Shown here: positions 10,762-18,518 of the stretch, one piece after another
How positions within the stretch are numbered: the stretch's first letter is position 1
How the letters are laid out: each line of letters begins with the position of its first letter
Source of the DNA: DATJGR01 sp041739525
Lineage (GTDB): Bacteria; Pseudomonadota; Gammaproteobacteria; Pseudomonadales; Azotimanducaceae
Direction: 5' to 3'
DNA length: 64,000 nt
Assembly: GCA_041739525.1 (NCBI GenBank)
Contig: JBGSNQ010000009.1
Coordinates: 1-64,000, forward strand
Position numbers and translations under genes: made by a program
Notes under the pieces: model-generated
Seen by the model: the letters and a program-made list of their open reading frames with translations, nothing else
Told to the model about the DNA's origin: nothing
The model's database searches: none

Positions 10762-11463
10762 TCAAAAGCAAACCGGAAGTTCGTCGGCAAGCGTCAGACA
10801 TTCCGCGCTGACCAGCGTACGAAACGCCATCACCTCCACGCCGGCGCGTTGCGCGGTGCGGACTGCCGCGGCGTAGGCCGGATCGATTTCGTCTGCGGTC
10901 GTGACGCGTTCGACTCCGCTGTGTTGTACGCAAAAGAACAACACCGCGCGATGCCCGTCCTCTCGCATCTGCCGTAGCAGCATCACATGTCGACGGGCAC
11001 GATCGCTCTTTGCATCTGGGAATGCTCCGAGTCCATCGCCGTACGACAACGTCACGCTCTTCACCTCGATGTAGCACCGCGCGTCACCGTGATCGAGCCG
11101 GAAATCGAAACGACCGCCATCTCCGGGAATCGGCGCCTCGCGCAACAGACTCATTCCATCGAAGCTGCTTATTCGTCCGGTCGTCAGCGCTTCCGCTACG
11201 ATCGTATTGGCGCGGCTCGGATTCACACCGACCAGCTCGCCACGCGACGTTTCGACAATCTCGAGAGTGCACGCATACTTCCGATTCGCGTTGGTCGATC
11301 GCGAATACCACACGCGGCTGCCCGGTTCGGCGCATCCGGACATCGCGCCCGGATTGGGGCAATGGATCGTGAAGGCTCTGTCGTCGGCATCGACTATGTC
11401 GGCCAGGAAGCGCTTGTATCGCCGTATAAGCGTGCCGACCTGCAACTTCGGTTCGAAATCCAT
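10762..11463 (-). CDS. sfsA: DNA/RNA nuclease SfsA
   Basis: The SfsA family was named from a sugar-fermentation-stimulation phenotype and is now described as a nuclease. The 233 residues match the family length. Family blocks include RRYKRFLADI, HCPNPGAMSGC, GVNPSRAN, and the nuclease-type FDFRLDHGDARCYIEVKSVTL segment, where D...E-V-K resembles a restriction-enzyme-like core. In Pseudomonas-type genomes sfsA lies beside dksA, as here, divergently transcribed. Confidence 0.93.
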   Translation of the reverse strand: MDFEPKLQVGTLIRRYKRFLADIVDADDRAFTIHCPNPGAMSGCAEPGSRVWYSRSTNANRKYACTLEIVETSRGELVGVNPSRANTIVAEALTTGRISSFDGMSLLREAPIPGDGGRFDFRLDHGDARCYIEVKSVTLSYGDGLGAFPDAKSDRARRHVMLLRQMREDGHRAVLFFCVQHSGVERVTTADEIDPAYAAAVRTAQRAGVEVMAFRTLVSAECLTLADELPVCF

Positions 11464-11749
11464 CAGCGCTCACGACCGAGGTTGAAAATACACACCGCGA
11501 TCCCCTCGATTGTTTTGTTTGTCAGACCGAGGTCGATCGCGCTCGAAATTCAGCACGAAGTACCTTCCCTGCGACGGCACAAGCGGACGTCGAATCGAAC
11601 CGAAATCGGAGCAAATTCGGCCGCCAAACGAATGCTCCGATTCTTCTGGCGGCCGCCGAAGTGTTCTGGTAGCGTACGCGCCCTTCATTGCGGGGGGCCC
11701 GTCCTCTCACCACCAAAGCCAACGGTTCGGAGACGAGCGAATTAAGCAA
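11464..11749. other. sfsA-dksA intergenic region
   Basis: These 286 bases separate two divergent genes. The middle contains two interlocked inverted repeats (11604-11655, listed separately). I could not identify a convincing sigma-70 promoter for either gene by eye, and no small gene is supported. Confidence 0.6.
11604..11655. repeat. Interlocked inverted repeats (pseudoknot topology)
   Basis: Arm A (11604-11613, AATCGGAGCA) pairs perfectly with A' (11633-11642), and arm B (11618-11626, CGGCCGCCA) pairs perfectly with B' (11647-11655). The order A-B-A'-B' is that of an H-type pseudoknot. Loops are short (4, 6 and 4 bases between successive arms). The element ends about 95 bases before the dksA start codon. 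Function is unknown. Confidence 0.7.
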
Positions 11750-12352
11750 ATGGCGGCGAAAATACGGAAAAAGACTACAGTAGCAAAGCCAACCGCGGCG
11801 AAATCGTCGACCGCAAAACCCACCGCAAAGCCCAAAGCAAAAGCAAAAACCAAGGCGAAGGCGATCGTGAAACCAAAAGCGGAAGTATCCCCCAAGCCCG
11901 TGGCTAAACCGAAACAACCCAAAGCGCGAGTGGTGGACTCACCATTCAAGAATTTCGTCCCTTACGAACCGAAGCGCGGCGAATCGTACATGGATTCGAA
12001 GCAGCTCGATCACTTCCGCGACATCCTGTTGAAGTGGCGTCAGGATCTGATGGAAGAAGTCGACCGCACAGTGCATCACATGCAGGACGAAGCGGCGAAC
12101 TTTCCTGATCCGGCGGATCGCGCGACCCAGGAAGAAGAGTTCAGCATCGAGCTGCGGACTCGTGATCGCGAACGCCAGCTGATCAAGAAAATCGACAAGA
12201 CGATCGAACGCATCGACCAGGAAGACTACGGCTACTGCGATACATGCGGCGTCGAGATCGGTTTGCGCCGTCTTGAAGCGCGGCCAACCGCAACGCAATG
12301 TGTCGATTGCAAGACGCTTGACGAAATCAAGGAGCGTCAGCTCCACGGGTAA
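11750..12352 (+). CDS. dksA: RNA polymerase-binding transcription factor DksA, lysine-rich extension
   Basis: DksA binds the RNA polymerase secondary channel and with ppGpp tunes rRNA and amino-acid promoters. The core (from about residue 80) aligns closely with E. coli DksA. It includes the coiled-coil tip D-P-A-D-R-A, the QEEEFSIELR helix and the four-cysteine zinc finger (C163, C166, C184, C187). The 200-residue length exceeds E. coli's 151 because of a Lys/Ala/Pro-rich N-terminus of about 65 residues resembling histone-H1-like tails. The ATG at 11750 is the first codon of that tail; no better internal start is seen. Confidence 0.96.
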   Translation: MAAKIRKKTTVAKPTAAKSSTAKPTAKPKAKAKTKAKAIVKPKAEVSPKPVAKPKQPKARVVDSPFKNFVPYEPKRGESYMDSKQLDHFRDILLKWRQDLMEEVDRTVHHMQDEAANFPDPADRATQEEEFSIELRTRDRERQLIKKIDKTIERIDQEDYGYCDTCGVEIGLRRLEARPTATQCVDCKTLDEIKERQLHG

Positions 12353-12356
12353 TCCG

Positions 12357-13250
12357 TTGGCGAACGCCAGCGCAACCGCAGAGATCGGTCGCTTCGCGCC
12401 CTCGCCTACGGGTCCGCTGCATCTCGGGTCCCTGCTCACCGCGGTAGCAAGCTATCTTCATGCGCGCGCATCGGGCGGCCGCTGGCTCTTGCGAATGGAA
12501 GATCTCGACACGCCCCGGTGTGTACCGGGTGCCGCCGACGCAATTCTCACTACGCTCGATCGGCACGCTCTGCACTGGGACGAACTGATCTACCAGCATC
12601 AGAGAATCGAGGCCTATCGCGCAGCGCTCGAGCAACTTCGCGAGAGAGGCCACACCTTCGCATGTACGTGCAGCAGGACTCAGATTCAGGAGAGCAGCGT
12701 CTACCCCGGCACCTGCCGACGCCGCAGCGCTCCACCGGACGCACCCCACTCGATTCGCCTCGCGGTGCCGGACGAGACGATCGGGGTGCTAGACGAGATT
12801 CAAGGACACTACGCACAGGATCTGCGCACCGACGTGGGCGACTTCGTGATCTTCAGACGCGACGGGATATTCGCGTATCAACTCGCGGTGGTGGTCGACG
12901 ATGCGGCGCAGCGCATCACGCACGTGGTTCGAGGAGCCGATCTGCTCGACAACACGCCGCGCCAGCTATTGCTCTTCAGACTCCTGGGCGCGAACGCGCC
13001 ACGGTACGCCCACGTTCCGGTCCTGACGGATCGCAGTGGTCAGAAACTGAGCAAGCAGACGCGCGCCACCGCCGTGGACGGCGCAACCCCTTCCGACAAT
13101 CTGCGACTGATCCTCGAGTTGCTCGGTCACGATACGCCCAACGATCTGCAACGGGCCGAGCCAACCGAGTTGCTGGATTGGGCTACCGCACAATGGGATC
13201 TCTCGCGAATACCGCGGCGCGCAATTCACTCCGAATTCGTGTGCATCTGA
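12357..13250 (+). CDS. gluQ: Glutamyl-Q tRNA(Asp) synthetase
   Basis: A truncated glutamyl-tRNA synthetase paralog that attaches glutamate to queuosine in the anticodon of tRNA-Asp; it lacks an anticodon-binding domain. The class I signature appears as RFAPSPTGPLHLGS. Zinc-binding cysteines are in CTCSRTQ and PGTCRR, and KLSKQTRA is the KMSKS-like loop. The start is set at TTG 12357, four bases after the dksA stop, giving 297 residues, the usual size; longer frames overlap dksA. The dksA-gluQ linkage is common in gammaproteobacteria. Confidence 0.92.
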   Translation: MANASATAEIGRFAPSPTGPLHLGSLLTAVASYLHARASGGRWLLRMEDLDTPRCVPGAADAILTTLDRHALHWDELIYQHQRIEAYRAALEQLRERGHTFACTCSRTQIQESSVYPGTCRRRSAPPDAPHSIRLAVPDETIGVLDEIQGHYAQDLRTDVGDFVIFRRDGIFAYQLAVVVDDAAQRITHVVRGADLLDNTPRQLLLFRLLGANAPRYAHVPVLTDRSGQKLSKQTRATAVDGATPSDNLRLILELLGHDTPNDLQRAEPTELLDWATAQWDLSRIPRRAIHSEFVCI

Positions 13251-13296
13251 AGGGCCTTTGCTACCATCGCCGCAATCTGCCTGGGGGCGGAGTCTT

Positions 13297-14643
13297 ATGA
13301 GGCGAGTGTTATTGCTGGATCCCGACGTCGCGCGTCGTGACCAGCTTTGCCATGGACTTACTGAAAAGGGTCTATTGGTCATCGGCATAGGTGATCGCGA
13401 TGCGCTGGCATCGATCGACCTTTCGGGTATCGACATCGTCGTCAGCAAGGTCGATCTGCCGTCAGGTCCTGCAACGCGGCTGCACGACCGGCTCGGCGGT
13501 TTGCCGCTGATCCTCTTCACCGAAGATCCGAGCGTTCGGCGTGCCGTCGAGGCGATGCAGCACGGCGCATCCGACTACCTGGTGTTGCCGTTCGACTCCG
13601 ACGAACTGATCGGCGCGATCGGTAGGAGCTTCGAACGCACGCCCGCGCGCATCGACGAACGTTCGCCGTCCGCGATGGCCATGATGGTGGGGCACTGCCC
13701 TGCAATGATCGACTTGTTCCAGCGTATTCAAACAATGGCTGAAACCCGAGGGTCGCTGCTGATCCAAGGTGAGTCGGGGTCCGGCAAAGAGCTGGTTGCG
13801 CGTGCGCTTCACGCGGCGAGCCGTCGGCGTGCCCGCCCCTTGATCTCACTGAACTGCGCCACTATTCCGTCGGCCCTCATCGAGGCCGAGTTGTTCGGTG
13901 ATCGCGCCGGCAGCGATCACCGACGCGGCCTCGCCGAGGCCGCAGACGAAGGCACCCTGTTCCTCGATGAAATCAGCGTGTTGACGCTGGACGCACAGGC
14001 GCGACTGTTGCAGTTACTCCAGGACGACGACTCGAGCTCCGGCGCACGTGCCGGCAACGGGTCGAGCATCGACGTGCGAGTCATCGCAGCTACACATCGC
14101 GATCTTCGGCCGTTGGTGGAAGCGGGTCGGTTTCTCGAACCCCTATACGCTCGGCTGAACGCGACGACGATCACCGTGCCGCCCTTGCGCGAGCGCGGCC
14201 ACGACATTGTCGAATTGGCCAACTGGCTGCTACGGCGCATCTGCCACAAACTGTCGAAACCCGAGATGTCGTTGTCCGATACCGCGCTCTCGGCGATCCG
14301 CCGATACAATTGGCCAGGCAACGTACGTGAGCTGGAAAATGCGCTCGAACGTGCGGTCATTCTCTGCGAAGGAACGGTGATCGAAGCCGATCTGCTCGCA
14401 ATCGATACCACCAAAGCCCCACGCAAATCGCCACACTCGCCATCCGAAGAAACCGGGACCCAGACCAGCCTTGAAGGCTACTTCGTCAAGTTCGTACTCG
14501 AGCATCAGGAGGCACTGACCGAAACCGAGCTCGCGAACAAGCTCGGCATCAGCCGCAAGAGTCTCTGGGAGCGACGCCAGCGGCTGAACATTCCACGCAA
14601 ACGCACCGGCACGCGAGCACCGCGACGCGAAGCTGAACACTGA
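13297..14643 (+). CDS. Degenerate CbrB-like AAA+ regulator (pseudo-receiver, no GAFTGA)
   Basis: NtrC-architecture protein of 448 residues: receiver (about 1-115), AAA+ (about 125-365), Fis-type HTH (about 415-445). Its slot between gluQ and pcnB is that of cbrB in Pseudomonas, but no cbrA is present. The receiver has Lys (K51) where the phospho-acceptor Asp belongs, and Leu (L97) replaces the conserved Lys. The Walker A GESGSGKE (158-165) and Walker B LFLDE (221-225) are intact. The GAFTGA sigma-54 contact loop is missing: ELFG is followed by DRAGSDHRRG. The first arginine-finger position is also changed (FLEPLYARLN). It probably does not activate sigma-54 promoters. The start has a GGGGGCGGAG ribosome site. 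Confidence 0.85.
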   Translation: MRRVLLLDPDVARRDQLCHGLTEKGLLVIGIGDRDALASIDLSGIDIVVSKVDLPSGPATRLHDRLGGLPLILFTEDPSVRRAVEAMQHGASDYLVLPFDSDELIGAIGRSFERTPARIDERSPSAMAMMVGHCPAMIDLFQRIQTMAETRGSLLIQGESGSGKELVARALHAASRRRARPLISLNCATIPSALIEAELFGDRAGSDHRRGLAEAADEGTLFLDEISVLTLDAQARLLQLLQDDDSSSGARAGNGSSIDVRVIAATHRDLRPLVEAGRFLEPLYARLNATTITVPPLRERGHDIVELANWLLRRICHKLSKPEMSLSDTALSAIRRYNWPGNVRELENALERAVILCEGTVIEADLLAIDTTKAPRKSPHSPSEETGTQTSLEGYFVKFVLEHQEALTETELANKLGISRKSLWERRQRLNIPRKRTGTRAPRREAEH

Positions 14644-14722
14644 TGGGCGCGTGGGCAGATCCCTTATTGATTCAATGATCTGATACCATTTCCACTTCCG
14701 CTCACGTGAATCCAAAGCAGCT

Positions 14723-16072
14723 ATGACGTCTTCTGACGGTCTCGCGTCTTCCCGCGAGGCCGCGCTCCTTTCTGAACCTATGCGAATGGACGAGTCCCAG
14801 CACGGCATCTCGGTGGAGCTCGTCGACGCCGGCGCACTCAATGTGGTCCAGGGGCTGCGCGACGCAGGGTTCGATGCCTTCCTCGTTGGCGGTTGTGTTC
14901 GCGACTTGCTGCTCGGGATTGCACCCAAAGACTTCGATGTCGCCACGAGCGCGACGCCGGAAGAAGTGAGGGATGTGTTCAAACGCTCGCGCCTGGTGGG
15001 CCGCCGATTTCGCATCGCGCACGTTCGCTTCGGTCGCGAAACCATCGAGGTGTCCACGTTCCGCCGAACAGTCGATGTGGACGACGACGATGTCGTGCAC
15101 AACCACAGTCGACGCGAACTGCGCGACAAAGACTCGGCTCGTTCCGTGGAGGGCATGATTCTGCGCGACAACGTCTATGGCGACATCCACGAGGACGCCT
15201 TCCGTCGCGACTTCACCATCAACGCGCTGTATTACGATCCAATTGATCGGACACTGGTCGACTATGTCGGCGGTCTTGCCGATCTTCGCGCCCGGCGCCT
15301 GAAACTGATCGGTGACCCCAACGTCCGTTTTCGCGAAGACCCCGTGCGGATCCTGCGCGCGATCCGTTTCGCGACGAAACTCGGGTTCGAGATCGAACGC
15401 GCGACCGACGACGCCATTCCCGGCGCGGCTTACATGATCAGCGCGGTCGCACCTGCGCGGTTGTTCGACGAACTGTGCAAACTGTTGCTGCAAGGTCACG
15501 CGACCGGCGCATGGGAACTGCTGCAACGCTACGAACTCGCTGACACTCTTTTTCCGGATCACAACACCTCGACGCGCAGCCTCGACCTGATCCGCAACGC
15601 GATGGAAGGTACCGACCAGCGCGTACGCGAAGACAAGCCGGTCACTCCGGGATTCCTGATCGCAGTGTTGTTGTGGGATTCGTACCGGGAGCGTCTCGCG
15701 CAGCACAGCGACTCGATGCCGCTAGTCGAAGCGCGTGAATCCGCAAGCGCAGAGGTGTTGCGCGATCAGAACGAGATCGCTGCAATCCCGCGCCGCTTCG
15801 CGCAGTTCGTTCGCGAAGTGTGGTTGTTTCAGCCGCGCCTCGAAGCACCGCCCGGCAATGGTGTCGGCAAGCTGGTTGCGCACCCACGCTTTCGTGCGTC
15901 GTACGACTTCCTGTTGTTGCGCGCGAGCGTCGGTGAAGTGGAGCAGGAACTGGCTGACTGGTGGACCAACTATCAAGCTGCCGATGACGAGCAACGCACC
16001 TCGATGAGCAGTGCGATTGCGCCACCAAAGGGCAAACGCAGACGCCGTCGGCGACGGCGAGGCGCTGCTTGA
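14723..16072 (+). CDS. pcnB: Poly(A) polymerase I
   Basis: PcnB adds poly(A) tails to RNA 3' ends and so speeds decay. The nucleotidyltransferase signature is clear: LVGGCVRDLLLG followed by PKDFDVATSATPEE. RRDFTINALYYD and the RNA-binding head FREDPVRILRAIRFATKL follow. The C-terminus is a run of arginines (KGKRRRRRRRR), typical of gammaproteobacterial PcnB and likely RNA-binding. At 449 residues it is near E. coli size. It lies 79 bases after the CbrB-like gene. Confidence 0.96.
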   Translation: MTSSDGLASSREAALLSEPMRMDESQHGISVELVDAGALNVVQGLRDAGFDAFLVGGCVRDLLLGIAPKDFDVATSATPEEVRDVFKRSRLVGRRFRIAHVRFGRETIEVSTFRRTVDVDDDDVVHNHSRRELRDKDSARSVEGMILRDNVYGDIHEDAFRRDFTINALYYDPIDRTLVDYVGGLADLRARRLKLIGDPNVRFREDPVRILRAIRFATKLGFEIERATDDAIPGAAYMISAVAPARLFDELCKLLLQGHATGAWELLQRYELADTLFPDHNTSTRSLDLIRNAMEGTDQRVREDKPVTPGFLIAVLLWDSYRERLAQHSDSMPLVEARESASAEVLRDQNEIAAIPRRFAQFVREVWLFQPRLEAPPGNGVGKLVAHPRFRASYDFLLLRASVGEVEQELADWWTNYQAADDEQRTSMSSAIAPPKGKRRRRRRRRGAA

Positions 16073-16138
16073 TCCACGATCCTCGGTTCTCCATCATGGC
16101 GCTTCACCGAGGCCGCGAGCGCTGCTGAACTTCCCCAA

Positions 16139-16813
16139 ATGGCTACGCCCATCGCACATGTCGACGAGGCTGAGCTGCCGCGGTTCGTCGCGGTGGAGGG
16201 TCCGATCGGCGTCGGTAAAACGACACTCGCGCGCCGCCTGAGCGAGACGTTCCGTTACCCGACACTGCTCGAACCGGCCGCGGACAATCCGTTCCTCGAT
16301 CGCTTTTATCGCGAAGGCGGCAAACATGCGCTGCCGACACAGCTGTTCTTTCTCCTGCATCGTGCACGCCAGCTTGCAGAGCTCGGCGAAGGGCGCCTGT
16401 TTCATCCGGTACTGGTCGCGGACTTCCTGATTCAGAAAGATCGTCTGTTCGCGGAAATCACGCTCGATGCCAACGAGCTGACGTTGTACGACCAGATCTA
16501 CGGCAAGCTTGCGATCAACGCGCCAACGCCGGACCTCGTCGTGTATTTACAAGCACCGGCCAACGTACTGATGGAGCGCGTGCGCAGACGCGGCATTGCG
16601 GCCGAGCAGTACATCACCAGCGAATATCTCGAGGCGCTCATCGACACGTACACGCGCTTCTTCCACTTCTACGATGAAGCGCCGGTGTTGATCGTGAACG
16701 CATCGGAGATCGACTTCGTGAACAACGATCGTCACTACGATCAGCTCGTCTCGCACATCGCGAACATGTCCGGCATGCGCCAGTACTTCAACCCGCACCC
16801 GACCCTGCTATGA
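16139..16813 (+). CDS. Deoxynucleoside kinase
   Basis: A dNK/deoxyadenosine-deoxycytidine kinase family protein of 224 residues that phosphorylates salvaged deoxynucleosides. The P-loop is GPIGVGKT (residues 21-28). VLVADFLIQKDRLFA resembles the DRS-like catalytic region, VYLQAPANVLMERVRRRG is the substrate region, and an arginine-rich lid follows. In related bacteria folK lies here, sometimes beside or fused to such a kinase; no folK exists between pcnB and panB in this window. The stop overlaps the panB start (ATGA). Substrate preference cannot be read. Confidence 0.85.
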   Translation: MATPIAHVDEAELPRFVAVEGPIGVGKTTLARRLSETFRYPTLLEPAADNPFLDRFYREGGKHALPTQLFFLLHRARQLAELGEGRLFHPVLVADFLIQKDRLFAEITLDANELTLYDQIYGKLAINAPTPDLVVYLQAPANVLMERVRRRGIAAEQYITSEYLEALIDTYTRFFHFYDEAPVLIVNASEIDFVNNDRHYDQLVSHIANMSGMRQYFNPHPTLL

Positions 16814-17631
16814 GCAGCCAGAGCAATCGTTCTCACGTCACGCTGAACACGTTGGCCGATCGCAAGCGCAACGGCGTCAAGTTTGCGGCGCTCACCGCTT
16901 ACGATGCCTTGTTCGCCGAACTGATCAGCAGCGCCGGTGTGGAGGTGATTCTCGTCGGCGACTCGCTCGGAATGGTGCTGCAGGGCCACGACAGCACGCT
17001 GCCGGTCACGCTCGACGATATGGTCTATCACATGAACTGCGTGCACCGCGGCAATCGCGGCGCGCTGATCATGGCCGACCTGCCGTTCATGAGTTACGCC
17101 TCGGAGCGGCAATCGTTGAAGAGTGCGGCCACGCTGATGCGCGCCGGTGCGCACATCGTGAAACTCGAAGGCGGCGCGTGGCTCGCGGAATCAAGCAGGC
17201 TGTTGACCGAACGGGGAATCCCCGTGTGTGCGCACATGGGACTGACGCCACAGTCGATCAACCGGATCGGCGGCTATCGCGTTCAGGGGCGTGACCCCGA
17301 TCAGGCTCACGCGATCATCGAAGAAGCGCTCGTTCTCGAAGAAGCCGGCGCCTCTATCCTGTTGTTGGAGTGCGTTCCAGTGGAGCTCGCGCGCCAGATC
17401 TCGCAGCGGCTGCACATACCGACCATCGGCATCGGTGCGGGACCACATACCGACGGCCAGATCATGGTGATGCACGACATGCTCGGTATCACGCCGCCTT
17501 CCATCAAGGCGCCGAAGTTCATCAAGAACTTTCTCGCCGAAAGCCAAACTGGAATCCCCGGCGCTTTCAAAGCGTATGCCGATGCGGTGCGCGGCGGCGT
17601 TTTTCCTGGTCCGGAACACTCGTTCAACTGA
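16810..17631 (+). CDS. panB: 3-methyl-2-oxobutanoate hydroxymethyltransferase
   Basis: PanB transfers a hydroxymethyl group from methylene-tetrahydrofolate to ketoisovalerate, giving ketopantoate for pantothenate and CoA. The 273-residue protein has the family blocks GDSLGMVLQGHDSTLPVTLDD (metal-binding Asp residues), MADLPFMSY, KLEGG and HMGLTPQS, and IGIGAGPHTDGQIMV. It overlaps the kinase upstream and touches panC downstream (TGATG), so panB-panC are coupled. Confidence 0.97.
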   Translation: MSSQSNRSHVTLNTLADRKRNGVKFAALTAYDALFAELISSAGVEVILVGDSLGMVLQGHDSTLPVTLDDMVYHMNCVHRGNRGALIMADLPFMSYASERQSLKSAATLMRAGAHIVKLEGGAWLAESSRLLTERGIPVCAHMGLTPQSINRIGGYRVQGRDPDQAHAIIEEALVLEEAGASILLLECVPVELARQISQRLHIPTIGIGAGPHTDGQIMVMHDMLGITPPSIKAPKFIKNFLAESQTGIPGAFKAYADAVRGGVFPGPEHSFN

Positions 17632-18473
17632 TGATGCGGATTCTGGAGAAGATCGCCGACGTTCGCGCTGCGCTGGCGACCGATCACACCTTGCGCATCG
17701 GGCTCGTGCCGACGATGGGCAATCTGCACGATGGTCATCTCACGTTGGTGAAGAAGTGCCGCGAAGCCTGCGACATAACAGTGGTCAGCGTCTTCGTCAA
17801 TCCGCTGCAGTTCGGCCCCAACGAGGACTTCGAGGCATATCCGCGCACGTTGAACGACGACGCGGCATTGCTCGACGGCAATGCCGATATTCTATTCGCA
17901 CCCAGCGAGCACGAAATGTACCCGGACGGCCGCAACGGCCACACTACGGTCAGCGTCCCACGGCTCGCTAACATTCTCTGCGGCGAACACCGGCCCGGGC
18001 ATTTCGACGGCGTCGGCACGGTCGTTTTGAAGCTGTTCCACATCGTCGCTCCGTCGCGCGTCTTCTTCGGCGAGAAGGACTACCAACAGCTGACGCTCAT
18101 CCGAACGATCTGCGCGCAACTCGATCTGCCGATCGAGATCACCGGTGTGCCGACCGTGCGCGCACCCGACGGCCTCGCGTTGTCGAGCCGTAACCGTTAC
18201 CTGAGCGCGGAAGAACGATCCCGTGCACCGACGATCTATCGCACGCTCAATGCCATTGGTGAAGCGCTGGCAGGCGGTCTCCGTTCGTTCGAAGCCCTCG
18301 AACGCAGCGGCGTTTCGAAGTTGCGCGATGCCGGATTCAACGTCGACTACGTTTCGGTTCGGGATGCTCGTACGCTCGATCCAGCACAAAGCACGGCCGC
18401 CGAATTCGTGGTGCTCGCGGCCGCGCGGCTCGGCCGCACCCGGTTGATCGACAACGTGCGCGTGCGGGTATGA
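17631..18473 (+). CDS. panC: Pantothenate synthetase
   Basis: PanC joins pantoate and beta-alanine using ATP. The 280-residue size matches E. coli (283). The class I-like motifs PTMGNLHDGHLTLV and FFGEKDYQQL, plus the ALSSRNRYL loop, are present. Two start codons (17631 and 17634) follow each other; the first overlaps the panB stop by one base. panD, needed to make beta-alanine, is not next to it as it is in Pseudomonas. Confidence 0.97.
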   Translation: MMRILEKIADVRAALATDHTLRIGLVPTMGNLHDGHLTLVKKCREACDITVVSVFVNPLQFGPNEDFEAYPRTLNDDAALLDGNADILFAPSEHEMYPDGRNGHTTVSVPRLANILCGEHRPGHFDGVGTVVLKLFHIVAPSRVFFGEKDYQQLTLIRTICAQLDLPIEITGVPTVRAPDGLALSSRNRYLSAEERSRAPTIYRTLNAIGEALAGGLRSFEALERSGVSKLRDAGFNVDYVSVRDARTLDPAQSTAAEFVVLAAARLGRTRLIDNVRVRV

Positions 18474-18518
18474 TTCGTCCGTTTCGGGGACGCGGCCAAC
18501 GGAAAGCAGGAAGTAAAC

